Positions 1 through 8,035 are shown, counted from the stretch's first letter. The stretch is 35,458 nucleotides of DNA from Geobacter argillaceus (GCF_007830735.1 NZ_VLLN01000034.1:1-35458), one strand, 5' to 3'. The notes: generated from the sequence alone by a model not told the origin. Translations and numbers: made by a program.

Positions 1-53
1 GGGCCGATGGTACTGCACGGGTAGCTGTGTGGGAGAGTAGGTCGCCGCCGGGA
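1..53 (+). rRNA. rrf: 5S ribosomal RNA, 3' end (partial)
   Basis: The first bases match the conserved 3' half of bacterial 5S rRNA: a GCCGATGGTACTG segment, then GGGAGAGTAGGTCGCCGCC, which resembles the loop and closing helix that end the molecule. The 5' half lies outside the window. A strong terminator follows about 10 bases later, as expected at the end of an rRNA operon. The exact 3' end is approximate because the pairing partner of the terminal helix is not visible. Confidence 0.9.
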
Positions 54-62
54 ATTTTTCAC

Positions 63-100
63 AAAGCCGCCAGTCCGAAAGGTCTGGTGGCTTTTTTTTT
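63..100 (+). terminator. Rho-independent terminator of the rRNA operon
   Basis: Arms AAAGCCGCCAGTCC and GGTCTGGTGGCTTT pair around a GAAA loop with one mismatch and one G-U pair, followed by an uninterrupted T run. It sits directly behind the 5S rRNA end. It also faces the end of the minus-strand gene at 118. Confidence 0.9.
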
Positions 101-117
101 GCCAAACAAGCGGCGTA

Positions 118-510
118 TCAACGCACCTTCATGCGCAATATGCCGGAAACGGCACCGCTGGCGAAGGCGGCCAGCCAGAGGGTGTAGATGGTGAGGCTCA
201 CCCGGTGAAAGGTCCGATTGACCCGTTCCGCCCGGTGCATGAGTGAGGCGGCCAGGGCGAGGAGAAAATGGAAGGCCATCCCTCCGAGCGACAGGATGCC
301 GGTCAGGTTGTGGATCTCCGGGGCCTTGCCGAAGGATCGGGCAAAGAGGTTCATCTGCTGGGTGCCGAGCCAGTCGAAGAATAGTCCCAGCCCGAAGACA
401 AGCAGCTGCTTGGTGTGCAGCCCCTCCCGACGGCCGTTGACGACAGCGTAGGTGTAGAACGCAAGGGCCATGGTCATGAAGATGACAGCCCGGAGCAAGA
501 GTGGTTTCAT
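118..510 (-). CDS. HsmA-like (TIGR03987-type) small integral membrane protein
   Basis: A 130-residue hydrophobic protein with about four membrane segments (roughly residues 5-25, 36-50, 68-92 and 105-125) separated by short basic loops. Length, topology and the central LTGILSLGGMAFHFLLA stretch recall the HsmA/TIGR03987 family, whose biochemical role is not established to my knowledge. The start follows a GGGAGAC ribosome binding site, and its ATG overlaps the TGA of trmL by four bases, so the two genes are translationally coupled. The family name is recalled from memory and is less certain than the topology. Confidence 0.7.
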   Translation of the reverse strand: MKPLLLRAVIFMTMALAFYTYAVVNGRREGLHTKQLLVFGLGLFFDWLGTQQMNLFARSFGKAPEIHNLTGILSLGGMAFHFLLALAASLMHRAERVNRTFHRVSLTIYTLWLAAFASGAVSGILRMKVR

Positions 511-983
511 GCCAGTCTCCCGGTCTGGCGCAGCGCCTCGTAGAGCACGATCCCGGCAGCTGTGGAGAGGTTGAGGCTCCGTACCTTGCCGAAAATGGGG
601 ATGCGGATACAGGTATTTAGGTTGGCGAGAATCAGATCGTCAGGAAGCCCCTTTGTTTCCTTGCCAAAGACGAGAAAATCACCTTCCTTGAACACAAATG
701 CCGCATGTGACTGTTCTGCTTTCTTGCTGGTATAGATAAAGCGACCCACGGGGAACGCAGTTTTTAGCGTCTCCAGGTTGTCCCAATACCTGATATCTAC
801 TTCACTCCAGTAATCGAGTCCTGCCCGTTTCAGGTAACGGTCATCAGTTGAAAACCCCAGTTTTCCAACCAGGTGGAGTGTTGTGCCGGTGGCACCGCAG
901 AGACGGGCAATATTGCCGGTGTTGGGTGGGATTTCAGGTTCCACCAGAACAATGTGAAAGTGATTCCAGGTCTGCTCAGTCAT
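507..983 (-). CDS. trmL: tRNA (cytidine(34)/uridine(34)-2'-O)-methyltransferase TrmL
   Basis: A 158-residue SPOUT-class methyltransferase, the same size as the E. coli protein (157), which 2'-O-methylates the wobble base of certain leucine tRNAs using SAM. The N-terminal VLVEPEIPPNTGNIARLCGATG is the SpoU motif 1. Motif 2 appears as FGKETKGLP, and motif 3 as IPIFGKVRSLNLSTAAGIVLYE; these build the trefoil knot and SAM pocket. The longer open frame reaches 1148, but the ATG at 983 gives the normal family length and has a GAGG site upstream. It is divergent from serA and overlaps the next gene by ATGA. Confidence 0.93.
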   Translation of the reverse strand: MTEQTWNHFHIVLVEPEIPPNTGNIARLCGATGTTLHLVGKLGFSTDDRYLKRAGLDYWSEVDIRYWDNLETLKTAFPVGRFIYTSKKAEQSHAAFVFKEGDFLVFGKETKGLPDDLILANLNTCIRIPIFGKVRSLNLSTAAGIVLYEALRQTGRLA

Positions 984-1032
984 TGGTCCTCGCTGGTCTG
1001 CTGGATTGTATACCGGTAAAGGGGTGGTGGTC

Positions 1033-1061
1033 TTGCTTTTTGTGTCAATGGGGACTATTAT
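1033..1061 (+). promoter_or_regulatory. Predicted sigma-70 promoter for serA
   Basis: TTGCTT (1033-1038) and TATTAT (1056-1061) are separated by exactly 17 bases, about 70 bases before the serA start, in the divergent trmL-serA gap. The -10 is close to consensus and the -35 is moderate. No operator-like palindrome is obvious around it. Confidence 0.6.
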
Positions 1062-1131
1062 GCATATTTTCTTCAAGGGGACAAGAATGGCGAATCGCCC
1101 ATCGGGGCAACGTCTACTATAAGGAGGGGGC

Positions 1132-2760
1132 ATGAAGATCATCGTCACCGATGAAGTGGCCAGTGAAGGTCTGGCGCTGCTGACACAGGATCAGCGGGTG
1201 GAGCTCGATGTCAGGCTGGGCTTGAAAAAAGAGGAACTGCTCGCCATCATTGGCGACTACGAGGCAATCATCACCCGTAGCGGGACAACGGTCGACAAGG
1301 CGTTGCTGGATGCCGCCAGGAAGCTGAAGGTGGTGGCCCGGGCCGGGGTTGGCATCGATAATGTGGATGTGGACTACGCCAGTTCCAGGGGCGTTATCGT
1401 GGTAAACGCCCCTTTAGGCAATACCAATAGTGCTGCCGAACATACCATGGCGCTCCTGCTTGCCGCCTGCCGTAACGTTACCAAGGCCAATGCCAGCCTC
1501 AAGAGTGGCGAGTGGAAGCGCGCTCCCTTTACCGGCGTGGAACTGAAGGGGAAGGTTGCCGGCGTGATCGGCCTGGGCAAGGTCGGCGGCCGGGTAGCCA
1601 CCCGCCTCAAGGCGTTCGAATGCGAGGTGCTGGCCTGCGATCCCTATATCTCCGCCAAGCGCGCACACGACCTGGGGGTGAAGCTGGTCACCCTGGACGA
1701 GCTCTGCAAGAGCAGCGATATCATTACCGTCCATACCCCTCTGAACGATGAGACCCGCGGCATGATCGGCGAGCGGGAATTCGGTCTGATGAAGAGCGGG
1801 GTGATCGCCCTCAACGTGGCCCGTGGCGGTGTGATCGGTGAGGCGCCGCTGTTGGCCAACCTGAAGAGCGGCAAGGTCTCCCTGGCAGCCATTGACGTGT
1901 ACAGCGTTGAGCCGCCGAAGAGCGACCTGCTGGTGGAACTGATCTCCCAGGACAGGCTGGTGGTAACTCCCCACCTCGGCGCCAACACCCAGGAAGCCCA
2001 GGTGAACGTGGCCATTGATGTTTCCAAAGAGATCCTCAACTATCTGGACGAGCTCCCCCTGGAAAACGCTGTCAACATCCCCCGTTTCGACCTGGCGCTT
2101 ATGGACCAGATGCGACCGTTTCTGAACCTTATGAGGGTGTTGAGCGAATTCGGCATCCAGCTTGTGGACAGCAATCCGGAAAAGGTGACCTTCGGTTATG
2201 CCGGAAGCATCGCTCACTACGACTGCTCGCCATTGACCGTCTGCGGCCTGTCGGTTCTCCTCAACCGGATGGTGGATCAGGACGTGAACATGGTCAACGC
2301 CTCACTGGTTGCCGAAAATATGGGGATTGTGGTGGAAGAGACCAAATCCACCCGTGCCGATGCCTTCTCAAACCTGATCACTCTGATCATCGAAGTGGAC
2401 GGGGGGAAGCGCCGGTTGATTTCCGGCACCCTGTTCGAGGGGGCGCCCCGCATTGTCCAACTGCGCGACTACTCCATGGAGTTCGCTCCGGCAGAACATA
2501 TGCTGCTGCTCAGCTATGAAGACCGGCCGGGCATGATCGGCAAGATCGGCACCATCATGGGCGCGCACGATATCAATATTGCTTCCATGAACCTGGGGCG
2601 GCGGGAGAGGAAGGGGGAGGCCATGGTGATCCTCACTCTCGATTCGGCCGTACCTTCGACCGTACTGGAAGAGTTGCGCGCCGCCACCGATGCCACCTTT
2701 ATCAAGGCTCTGCACATGATCAATGCCAAGTGTGGCCAGAGTTGCGGCTGTGGGGCTTGA
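1132..2760 (+). CDS. serA: D-3-phosphoglycerate dehydrogenase SerA
   Basis: This enzyme oxidises 3-phosphoglycerate with NAD to 3-phosphohydroxypyruvate, the first step of serine synthesis. At 542 residues it is the long form: a dehydrogenase core (about 1-315), an intervening allosteric substrate-binding domain (about 325-455) and a C-terminal ACT domain (about 460-530) that normally senses serine. The NAD motif GLGKVG is at 147-152 with the acidic residue D170 ending the next strand. The catalytic set R231, E260 and H281 is present. The start follows AAGGAGGGGGC. An unusual feature is the C-terminal tail, with C534, C538 and C540 in the last nine residues, beyond the ACT domain. A terminator lies 60 bases downstream. 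Confidence 0.96.
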   Translation: MKIIVTDEVASEGLALLTQDQRVELDVRLGLKKEELLAIIGDYEAIITRSGTTVDKALLDAARKLKVVARAGVGIDNVDVDYASSRGVIVVNAPLGNTNSAAEHTMALLLAACRNVTKANASLKSGEWKRAPFTGVELKGKVAGVIGLGKVGGRVATRLKAFECEVLACDPYISAKRAHDLGVKLVTLDELCKSSDIITVHTPLNDETRGMIGEREFGLMKSGVIALNVARGGVIGEAPLLANLKSGKVSLAAIDVYSVEPPKSDLLVELISQDRLVVTPHLGANTQEAQVNVAIDVSKEILNYLDELPLENAVNIPRFDLALMDQMRPFLNLMRVLSEFGIQLVDSNPEKVTFGYAGSIAHYDCSPLTVCGLSVLLNRMVDQDVNMVNASLVAENMGIVVEETKSTRADAFSNLITLIIEVDGGKRRLISGTLFEGAPRIVQLRDYSMEFAPAEHMLLLSYEDRPGMIGKIGTIMGAHDINIASMNLGRRERKGEAMVILTLDSAVPSTVLEELRAATDATFIKALHMINAKCGQSCGCGA

Positions 2761-2780
2761 AAAGTGTGAGGAGTGAAGGG

Positions 2781-2815
2781 TAAGGAGTAAGGAGTAAGGA
2801 GTAAGGAGTAAGGAG
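2781..2815 (+). repeat. Tandem heptamer repeat, five TAAGGAG units
   Basis: Five consecutive copies of the 7-base unit TAAGGAG lie between the serA stop and its terminator; degenerate copies (GTGAGGAG, GTGAAGGG) precede them from about 2765. The array looks like simple slippage-prone DNA. It carries no open frame of its own and is too short and spacer-free to be a CRISPR. Confidence 0.85.
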
Positions 2816-2820
2816 TGAAA

Positions 2821-2854
2821 CGGCCCTGGCTACGATATTGCCAGGGCCGTTTTT
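2821..2854 (+). terminator. Terminator between serA and DAHP synthase
   Basis: A perfect 10-bp stem, CGGCCCTGGC with GCCAGGGCCG, is followed on the plus strand by a T5 run. It ends serA transcription. It also faces the end of the convergent minus-strand gene (stop at 2860), where a shorter TTT follows, so it may act in both directions. Confidence 0.85.
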
Positions 2855-2859
2855 CTGTG

Positions 2860-3924
2860 TTACCGGAGTTTCCGGCCGCCGAACTTCTTCAGGCGGGCAT
2901 GGGCTTCCCGCAGTATCCGCTCGGTGGTCTCCCAACTGATACACTTGTCGGTAATGGAGACGCCGTACTTCATCTGGCGCAGGTCCTCAGGCATCGGCTG
3001 GCTGCCGTCCGCCAGGTAGCTTTCGATCATGACCCCGGAGATGGAGCGGTTGCCCGCCTCGATCTGGTCAATGATCGCAGTGAGTACCCCGGGCTGCTTC
3101 TCATGGTTCTTTTCCGAGTTGCCGTGGCTGCAGTCCACCATGATGGTGGGAAACAGGCCCGCCTTTGCCAGCATCTCCTCGGTCCTGCTGATGTCTTCCG
3201 GGGAATAGTTCGGTTTTTTCCCGCCCCGCAGGACCATGTGGACGTCCTGATTGCCGGTAGTCTGGACGATGGAGGAAAGCCCTTCCCGGTTGATTCCCAG
3301 AAAGCTGTGGGAGTGCTGGGCGGCTATCATGGCGTCGATGGCGATCTGCAGGTTGCCGTCCGTGCCGTTCTTGAAGCCGATGGGGAATGACAGACCGCTG
3401 GCCAGCTCGCGATGGGTCTGGGATTCGGTCGTGCGGGCACCGATGGCCCCCCAAGAGAGATGATCGGCCAGGTATTCAGGGGTGATCGGGTCGAGCATTT
3501 CGGTGGCGATGGGGAGCTTGAGCGCCGTGATCTCACACAGCAGCCTCCGGGCGATCCCCAGCCCTTTGGAGATTTCATGGGTGCCGTTCATGTCCGGATC
3601 GTTGATGAGCCCCTTCCAGCCGACTGTCGTCCGCGGCTTCTCGAAGTAGAGGCGCATGACCGGGAAAAGCTGGTCGCTGACCTCGGCCGCCAGGCGGGCG
3701 AGCCGCTCCGCATACTCCAGCGCCCCCTTCGGGTCGTGGATGGAGCAGGGGCCAACCACCACCATGAGCCGCGGATCTTTTCCTTTCAGGATATTCTTGA
3801 TCTGATTGCGACTGGAGCTGACCACCTCGCTTGCCTCGACGGAGAGGGGAAAAACCTGGCGAAGATCGGTGGGGGCGATGATGGGGGTAATGCTCTTGAT
3901 TTTCAAGTTATTGGTCTTGACCAT
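2860..3924 (-). CDS. 3-deoxy-7-phosphoheptulonate (DAHP) synthase, class I (AroF/G/H type)
   Basis: It condenses phosphoenolpyruvate with erythrose 4-phosphate, the entry step of aromatic amino acid synthesis. The 354-residue chain matches the E. coli AroFGH type in length and motifs: VVVGPCSIHDP (residues 55-65), YFEKPRTTVGWKGLINDP (93-110; PEP-binding arginine and lysine) and GARTTESQTHRELASGLS further on. The open frame extends to 4101, but that part overlaps the neighbouring nicotinamidase gene. The ATG at 3924 has AAAGGG upstream and starts the conserved MVKTNNLKI sequence. The feedback specificity (Phe, Tyr or Trp) cannot be read from the sequence alone. The gene is convergent with serA. 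Confidence 0.94.
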   Translation of the reverse strand: MVKTNNLKIKSITPIIAPTDLRQVFPLSVEASEVVSSSRNQIKNILKGKDPRLMVVVGPCSIHDPKGALEYAERLARLAAEVSDQLFPVMRLYFEKPRTTVGWKGLINDPDMNGTHEISKGLGIARRLLCEITALKLPIATEMLDPITPEYLADHLSWGAIGARTTESQTHRELASGLSFPIGFKNGTDGNLQIAIDAMIAAQHSHSFLGINREGLSSIVQTTGNQDVHMVLRGGKKPNYSPEDISRTEEMLAKAGLFPTIMVDCSHGNSEKNHEKQPGVLTAIIDQIEAGNRSISGVMIESYLADGSQPMPEDLRQMKYGVSITDKCISWETTERILREAHARLKKFGGRKLR

Positions 3925-3994
3925 GGCAACCCTTTCGTTCCGGGATTTCTGAGGACCCGTCAATCTAGCTAAAATTTGCGGCCAGGTCAAAGGG

Positions 3995-4582
3995 TTATTG
4001 CGGCAGATCGGCTGTTGTCGCGGTAATGGCACCGGCGGCGCACATCGCTGCCAGCGCCTGCTCCGAATCACCGGGGGTAAGGTCGACACCGCGCACTGCA
4101 TCGGTCAGGACGGTCACGCCAATGCCGCACCGTCTGGCCTCAAGGACGGTCTCTTTGACACAATAGTCGGTGGCAAGGCCGCAGACGTAGATATGCGTTA
4201 CCCCCAAGCCGGTGAGGAGCTCGGGCAAGGAGCTGCCGTGCATGTCCCGGGCATGGAAGGCCGAATAGTCGTCACGGTTCGGGTCCGTGCCCTTGGAGAC
4301 GATAACCGTTTCCGGGGGGAGGTGCAGTCCGGGATGGAACCCGGCACCAGGCGTTCCCTGGATGCAGTGCGGTGGCCAGAGGCCTCCAAACGGTTTGAAA
4401 TGGCTGGTCCGGGCGGGGTGCCAGTCACGGCTGGCAATTACGGGGAGGCCGCGGGCCGAAAAATGGCCAATGGCCCGGTTGATCACTGGCACGACAGCGT
4501 CTCCTTCCGGGACGGCCAGCGCCCCGCCGGGACAGAAATCGTTCTGGAGATCGACTATCAACAAGGCGGAATGTTCTTCCAT
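3995..4582 (-). CDS. pncA: Nicotinamidase PncA
   Basis: It hydrolyses nicotinamide to nicotinate, the first step of Preiss-Handler NAD salvage. The 195-residue isochorismatase-fold protein has the catalytic triad D11 (in DLQNDF), K97 (in VSKGTD) and C141 (in ATDYCV). The metal ligands D53, H55, H61 and H72 fit the arrangement in known nicotinamidases. An earlier ATG at 4603 overlaps the pncB stop, but the ATG at 4582 is preceded by GGAGG six bases away, so I place the start there. It is co-transcribed behind pncB, the enzyme that uses its product. Confidence 0.94.
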   Translation of the reverse strand: MEEHSALLIVDLQNDFCPGGALAVPEGDAVVPVINRAIGHFSARGLPVIASRDWHPARTSHFKPFGGLWPPHCIQGTPGAGFHPGLHLPPETVIVSKGTDPNRDDYSAFHARDMHGSSLPELLTGLGVTHIYVCGLATDYCVKETVLEARRCGIGVTVLTDAVRGVDLTPGDSEQALAAMCAAGAITATTADLPQ

Positions 4583-4599
4583 GGAGAGCCTCCGGTGAT

Positions 4600-6051
4600 T
4601 CATGGTGACCCGGCCGGAGATGTCGCGGCCTGGCGGGAAATCTCCCCCATGAGGTTCATACGCAGGTCGCTCAACCCGCGGCTCATGGAAACCTTGTAGC
4701 GATGGGGGTTGATGAAGCGCAAAGAGCCGGCCGGCAGCTTCCTCAGCTGCTCGGCGGAACGTGCGGCCATGGCGTCCAGCGGTTCCCGCGCTGCCGTACG
4801 CCGACCCTGATCCATCACTACCGTACGGATATCAACCAATCGGGCGATTTGTGGGATCTCCTTGTGCTGTAGCGGGTTGACAGGGTCAAAGACCATATCG
4901 CCCGGCTGCACGGTTTCGTCGGCCAGGGAAATTACGTCCTGGATGAAGCTGCCGTCCGGTGCCATGGCGCGCAGCAGCCTTTTCCGGTCGGGCAGGGTTG
5001 CTTTGGCAATATCGCTGGTCACCTTGAGTCGTGGCCGGTCGCCCACGCGCACCAGCTTGTAGACCCCGCCCAGAGCCCCGCCACCATCCCCCATGCAGGC
5101 GGCCAGTTTGGTCCCCACGCCGTAGATATCGACGCATCCACCATCGTCGCGGATCGAGTCGATGACATACTCGTCCAGTTCGTTGGATGCGACGATTTTC
5201 ACTCCCGGAAAGCCTGCCTCGTCCAGCCGGCGCCTCGCCTCACGGGAAAGGTAGGCAAGATCGCCGGAGTCGATCCGGATACCGATCAGTTCATGACCCT
5301 GTTCCCTCAGTTCCCGTGCCACGACGATGGCGTTGGGAAGGCCGCTTGCCAGGGTGTCGTAGGTGTCCACCAGGAGGATGGTCGAGTCGGGAAAGACCTC
5401 CGCATACTTGCGAAAGGCGGTCAATTCGTCGCTAAAGGCCATGATCCAGCTGTGGGCATGGGTTCCCCGGACCGGCAGGTCGAAGCACATCCCGGCCATG
5501 ACGTTGCTGGTGCTCATGACCCCTCCTACGCAGGCGGCACGGGCAACGGAGAGACTGCCGTCGGGTCCCTGTGCCCGGCGCAGGCCGAACTCCAGGACCG
5601 TTCCCTCATGGGCTGCGTGGGTGATGCGAGCTGCTTTGGTGGCTACCAGGGTCTGAAAATTGATGATGTTCAGGAGGGCCGTCTCCACGAACTGGGTCTC
5701 GGCCAGTGTCCCTTCGACGGTCAGGAGCGGTTCGTTCGCAAAGACGACGGTTCCCTCCGGCGGGGCCGTCACCCGTCCGCGGAAACGGAACTTTTGCAGG
5801 AACGTAAGGAAGGATTCTTTGAACAGGTCGAGGCTCCCCAGATAGGCCAACTCTTCCCCGGTGAAGGCCAGTTCTTCCAGGTAATCCAGGGCCGGTTCCA
5901 GGCCGGCGAACACCGCATAGCCGCCCTGAAACGGATTGTGACGGAAGAAAAGATCGAAAACGGCCGGAGTGTCGGCCATCCCTTCCTCCAGGTAGCCGCT
6001 GAGCATGGTCAGTTCGTAGAGGTCGGTAAGGAGTGGAGAATATCTGCGCAT
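4600..6051 (-). CDS. pncB: Nicotinate phosphoribosyltransferase PncB
   Basis: It makes nicotinate mononucleotide from nicotinate and PRPP with ATP use. The 483-residue protein begins MRRYSPLLTDLYELTML, the usual N-terminus of this family, and carries EFGLRRAQGPDGSLSVARA near residue 155, VDTYDTLASG (the phosphate-binding loop region) and a glycine-rich YGVGTKLAACMGDGG segment. The frame is open to 6198, but the ATG at 6051 has an ACGGAG site and begins at the conserved N-terminus. It overlaps the next gene pncA, giving a two-gene nicotinamide salvage operon. It is divergent from rpsU. Confidence 0.94.
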   Translation of the reverse strand: MRRYSPLLTDLYELTMLSGYLEEGMADTPAVFDLFFRHNPFQGGYAVFAGLEPALDYLEELAFTGEELAYLGSLDLFKESFLTFLQKFRFRGRVTAPPEGTVVFANEPLLTVEGTLAETQFVETALLNIINFQTLVATKAARITHAAHEGTVLEFGLRRAQGPDGSLSVARAACVGGVMSTSNVMAGMCFDLPVRGTHAHSWIMAFSDELTAFRKYAEVFPDSTILLVDTYDTLASGLPNAIVVARELREQGHELIGIRIDSGDLAYLSREARRRLDEAGFPGVKIVASNELDEYVIDSIRDDGGCVDIYGVGTKLAACMGDGGGALGGVYKLVRVGDRPRLKVTSDIAKATLPDRKRLLRAMAPDGSFIQDVISLADETVQPGDMVFDPVNPLQHKEIPQIARLVDIRTVVMDQGRRTAAREPLDAMAARSAEQLRKLPAGSLRFINPHRYKVSMSRGLSDLRMNLMGEISRQAATSPAGSP

Positions 6052-6207
6052 GGTGGCTCCGTAGGATAAAGTCTGAACGTGCAATCCATTGTAATGCACT
6101 CCCGGCTGTTGGCAATGTGTCCCGTTGTCGTGCTCGTGGGGGCCGGATAGCGGCTGAAAACTATTTTCAGGCAGACGGCTTTTTTTACATACAAGCATTG
6201 AACTGTG

Positions 6208-6216
6208 TGCTACACT
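6208..6216 (+). promoter_or_regulatory. Possible extended -10 promoter for rpsU-csp
   Basis: TGC followed by TACACT matches the extended -10 form TGnTATAAT with two changes; the -35 region at the right spacing is poor. If used, transcription would start near 6223, just ahead of the hairpin at 6239 and about 100 bases before rpsU. Moderate evidence only. Confidence 0.4.
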
Positions 6217-6238
6217 CCGCCATCTTTTGAAGTCGGCG

Positions 6239-6273
6239 AACCTGGGAACTTTAAAAGTTTCCCGGGTTTTTTT
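6239..6273 (+). terminator. Terminator hairpin in the rpsU leader (possible attenuator)
   Basis: AACCTGGGAA pairs with TTTCCCGGGTT around an A/T-rich loop and is followed by seven T on the plus strand only. No plus-strand gene ends upstream, because pncB is divergent, so the terminator stands alone in the rpsU leader. That position fits premature termination as a control, or the end of an undetected short transcript. Confidence 0.65.
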
Positions 6274-6319
6274 ATGTGCAACACCGGAACGTCGACCCGG
6301 GTGAGGAAGGAGATGGCAA

Positions 6320-6520
6320 TTGCAGGTTAGTGTCCTTGGAAACGATGTCGAAAAGGCCCTGAAGCTCCTGAAGAGAAAGCTTCAGACGGATGGCTTCTTC
6401 GGCGAAATCAAGAAGCGTAAGCACTACGAAAAACCGTCGGTAAAGAAGAAGCGCAAGCAGGCGAATGCCGAGCGCCGGCGAAGAAAGTCCCAGAGATTCA
6501 AGAAGGATGACCGGGGCTGA
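6320..6520 (+). CDS. rpsU: 30S ribosomal protein S21
   Basis: A 66-residue, extremely basic protein with the S21 pattern: EKALKLLKRKLQTDGFFGEIKKRKHYEKPSVKKKRKQ followed by an arginine-rich tail. It binds the small subunit near the anti-Shine-Dalgarno end of 16S rRNA and supports initiation. The start appears to be TTG: AAGGAG lies seven bases upstream and no in-frame ATG exists. An out-of-frame ATG at 6313 opens a five-codon reading frame, ending in TAG, that overlaps this TTG. It is followed 90 bases later by a cold-shock gene, a sensible pairing for translation at low temperature. Confidence 0.95.
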   Translation: MQVSVLGNDVEKALKLLKRKLQTDGFFGEIKKRKHYEKPSVKKKRKQANAERRRRKSQRFKKDDRG

Positions 6521-6610
6521 CCTGATCAGCACGAATCGAGGCTTACCGATCGCGGGAGCCCGTGACCGGGTGATCCCCGGAAATTCAACCAGGAAGTAGG
6601 AGAAACACCC

Positions 6611-6811
6611 ATGGCAAAAGGTAGAGTGAAGTGGTTCAATGACAGCAAGGGCTTCGGTTTCCTCGAGCAGGAGAACGGCGAGGATGTATTTGTTCATTTC
6701 TCCGCCATTTCGGGCAACGGCTTCAAGTCGCTGGCCGAAGGCGAGGCAGTGACCTTTGATGTCGTCAACGGCCCGAAAGGGCTCCAGGCGGCAAACGTGG
6801 AAAAGGCGTAA
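6611..6811 (+). CDS. Cold-shock domain protein (CspA family)
   Basis: A 66-residue single OB-fold nucleic-acid chaperone. RNP1 is KGFGFL (residues 14-19) and RNP2 is VFVHF (26-30); the opening [11 protein letters not shown] is typical. Such proteins melt RNA structure; whether this copy is cold induced cannot be told. An AGGAG site precedes the ATG. The gene probably shares the rpsU transcript and ends at its own terminator. Confidence 0.96.
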   Translation: MAKGRVKWFNDSKGFGFLEQENGEDVFVHFSAISGNGFKSLAEGEAVTFDVVNGPKGLQAANVEKA

Positions 6812-6834
6812 GCATTTTCCCCTGCCGGACACTG

Positions 6835-6864
6835 AAAGGCCCGCTGAAAAGCGGGCCTTTTTTT
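6835..6864 (+). terminator. Terminator after the cold-shock gene
   Basis: AAAGGCCCGCT and AGCGGGCCTTT form a near-perfect stem around a short A-rich loop, ending in seven T. It closes the rpsU-csp unit and faces the end of the minus-strand ABC operon. Confidence 0.93.
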
Positions 6865-6901
6865 ATGGGCATCCCCAACAAGGGCGCGGCAAGCAGCGCC
6901 C

Positions 6902-8035
6902 CTACAGTATCCTTTTCCGGAATTTCCTCACCGCCACCAGGAAGACCAGCAGGCCGAACAGCCCCAGAAAGGCCACCTCGCCGGCCAGCACCCGCAGTCC
7001 CACCCCTTTCAGGTAGATGCCCCGCAGGATGGTGACGAAGTAGCGGGCCGGGATGACATGGGTGAACGCCTGGAGTAGCGGCGGCATGTTGGCGATCCGG
7101 AAGACGAAGCCGGAGAGGAGAAAGGCCGGCAGCAGCGTGGCCATCAGTGCGAACTGGCTGGCCACGAACTGGCTCTTCCCCACGATGCTGATCAGCATCC
7201 CCAGGGAGAGCGCCACCAGCAGGAACAGAATCGCCAGGGCCAGCAGCAGCGGGCGGTCGCCCCGCATCGGCACGTGGAAGACGAAACGCCCGACCAGCAT
7301 GGCCAGGGCCATGTCGAACAGACCGATGCAGAAATAGGGGGCCAGCTTGCCGACGATCAACTCGAAGCCGGTCAGCGGGGTGGCGATCAGCTGCTCCATG
7401 GTGCCGGTCTCCCACTCGCGGGCCACGGTCAGTGAGGTGAGGAGGGCGGCAATGACCATCATGATGACCGCGATCAGCCCGGGGATGATGGCGATGCGCG
7501 ATTCCAGGTCGGGATTGTACCAGACCCGCGGCACCAGATCGATTGGCGGTCGGGGCGGGTCACTTCCCCGGCGCAGCAGTTGTTTGACCGTCAGTGCCCT
7601 GGAGAAGCCACCCACGATGTTTCCCGCATAGCCCAAGGCAATGGTGGCGGTGTTGGAGTCGCTGCCGTCGATGATCGCCTGAACCGGCACGGTCTCGCCG
7701 GCGGCCAGGCGGTCGGCGAAGCCGGTCGGGATGACCAGCGCGATCAGCGCCCGGCGGGTATCAATGGCCCGCTCAAGATCCGCATACCGTCCGGTTCGGC
7801 TGACCAGAGAGAAATAGCGGGAGCCGCTGAAGCGGCTCACCAGTTCGCGGCTTGCCGGACTGTTGTCCTGGTCCCAGACGGCCAGGGGAACATTATCAAC
7901 GTCCAGGGTCAGGGCGTAGCCGAACATGAAAAGCAGAAGCATCGGGAGCGCCAGTCCCATGATCAGGCTTCGCGGGTCGCGGACGACGTGGAGAAATTCT
8001 TTTTTGGCAACAGCCTTGATCCGCTGGAGTTTCAT
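6902..8035 (-). CDS. ABC-2 type exporter permease (YbhR/YbhS-like)
   Basis: A 377-residue inner-membrane permease. An N-terminal helix (about 23-45) is followed by a large periplasmic domain (about 46-190), then five C-terminal helices: the ABC-2 transporter plan. The cytoplasmic AREWETGTMEQLIATPLTG segment after the second helix is the family signature that contacts the ATPase. Its ATG overlaps the stop of the ATPase gene by four bases. Homologous operons commonly encode two such permeases; only one is present here, and the next feature downstream is a plus-strand terminator, so it may act as a homodimer. The substrate is unknown; related systems export drugs or other hydrophobic compounds. 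Confidence 0.9.
   Translation of the reverse strand: MKLQRIKAVAKKEFLHVVRDPRSLIMGLALPMLLLFMFGYALTLDVDNVPLAVWDQDNSPASRELVSRFSGSRYFSLVSRTGRYADLERAIDTRRALIALVIPTGFADRLAAGETVPVQAIIDGSDSNTATIALGYAGNIVGGFSRALTVKQLLRRGSDPPRPPIDLVPRVWYNPDLESRIAIIPGLIAVIMMVIAALLTSLTVAREWETGTMEQLIATPLTGFELIVGKLAPYFCIGLFDMALAMLVGRFVFHVPMRGDRPLLLALAILFLLVALSLGMLISIVGKSQFVASQFALMATLLPAFLLSGFVFRIANMPPLLQAFTHVIPARYFVTILRGIYLKGVGLRVLAGEVAFLGLFGLLVFLVAVRKFRKRIL

Noticed and set aside
1414-2217. 267-residue minus-strand frame opposite serA
   Set aside because: It lies wholly antisense to serA and has no recognisable domain or ribosome site.
2781-2815. Repeat array as a possible CRISPR
   Set aside because: The units are seven bases with no spacers.
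2815-3390. 191-residue plus-strand frame opposite DAHP synthase
   Set aside because: It is antisense to a clear enzyme gene, starts inside the tandem repeat and terminator, and has no family resemblance.
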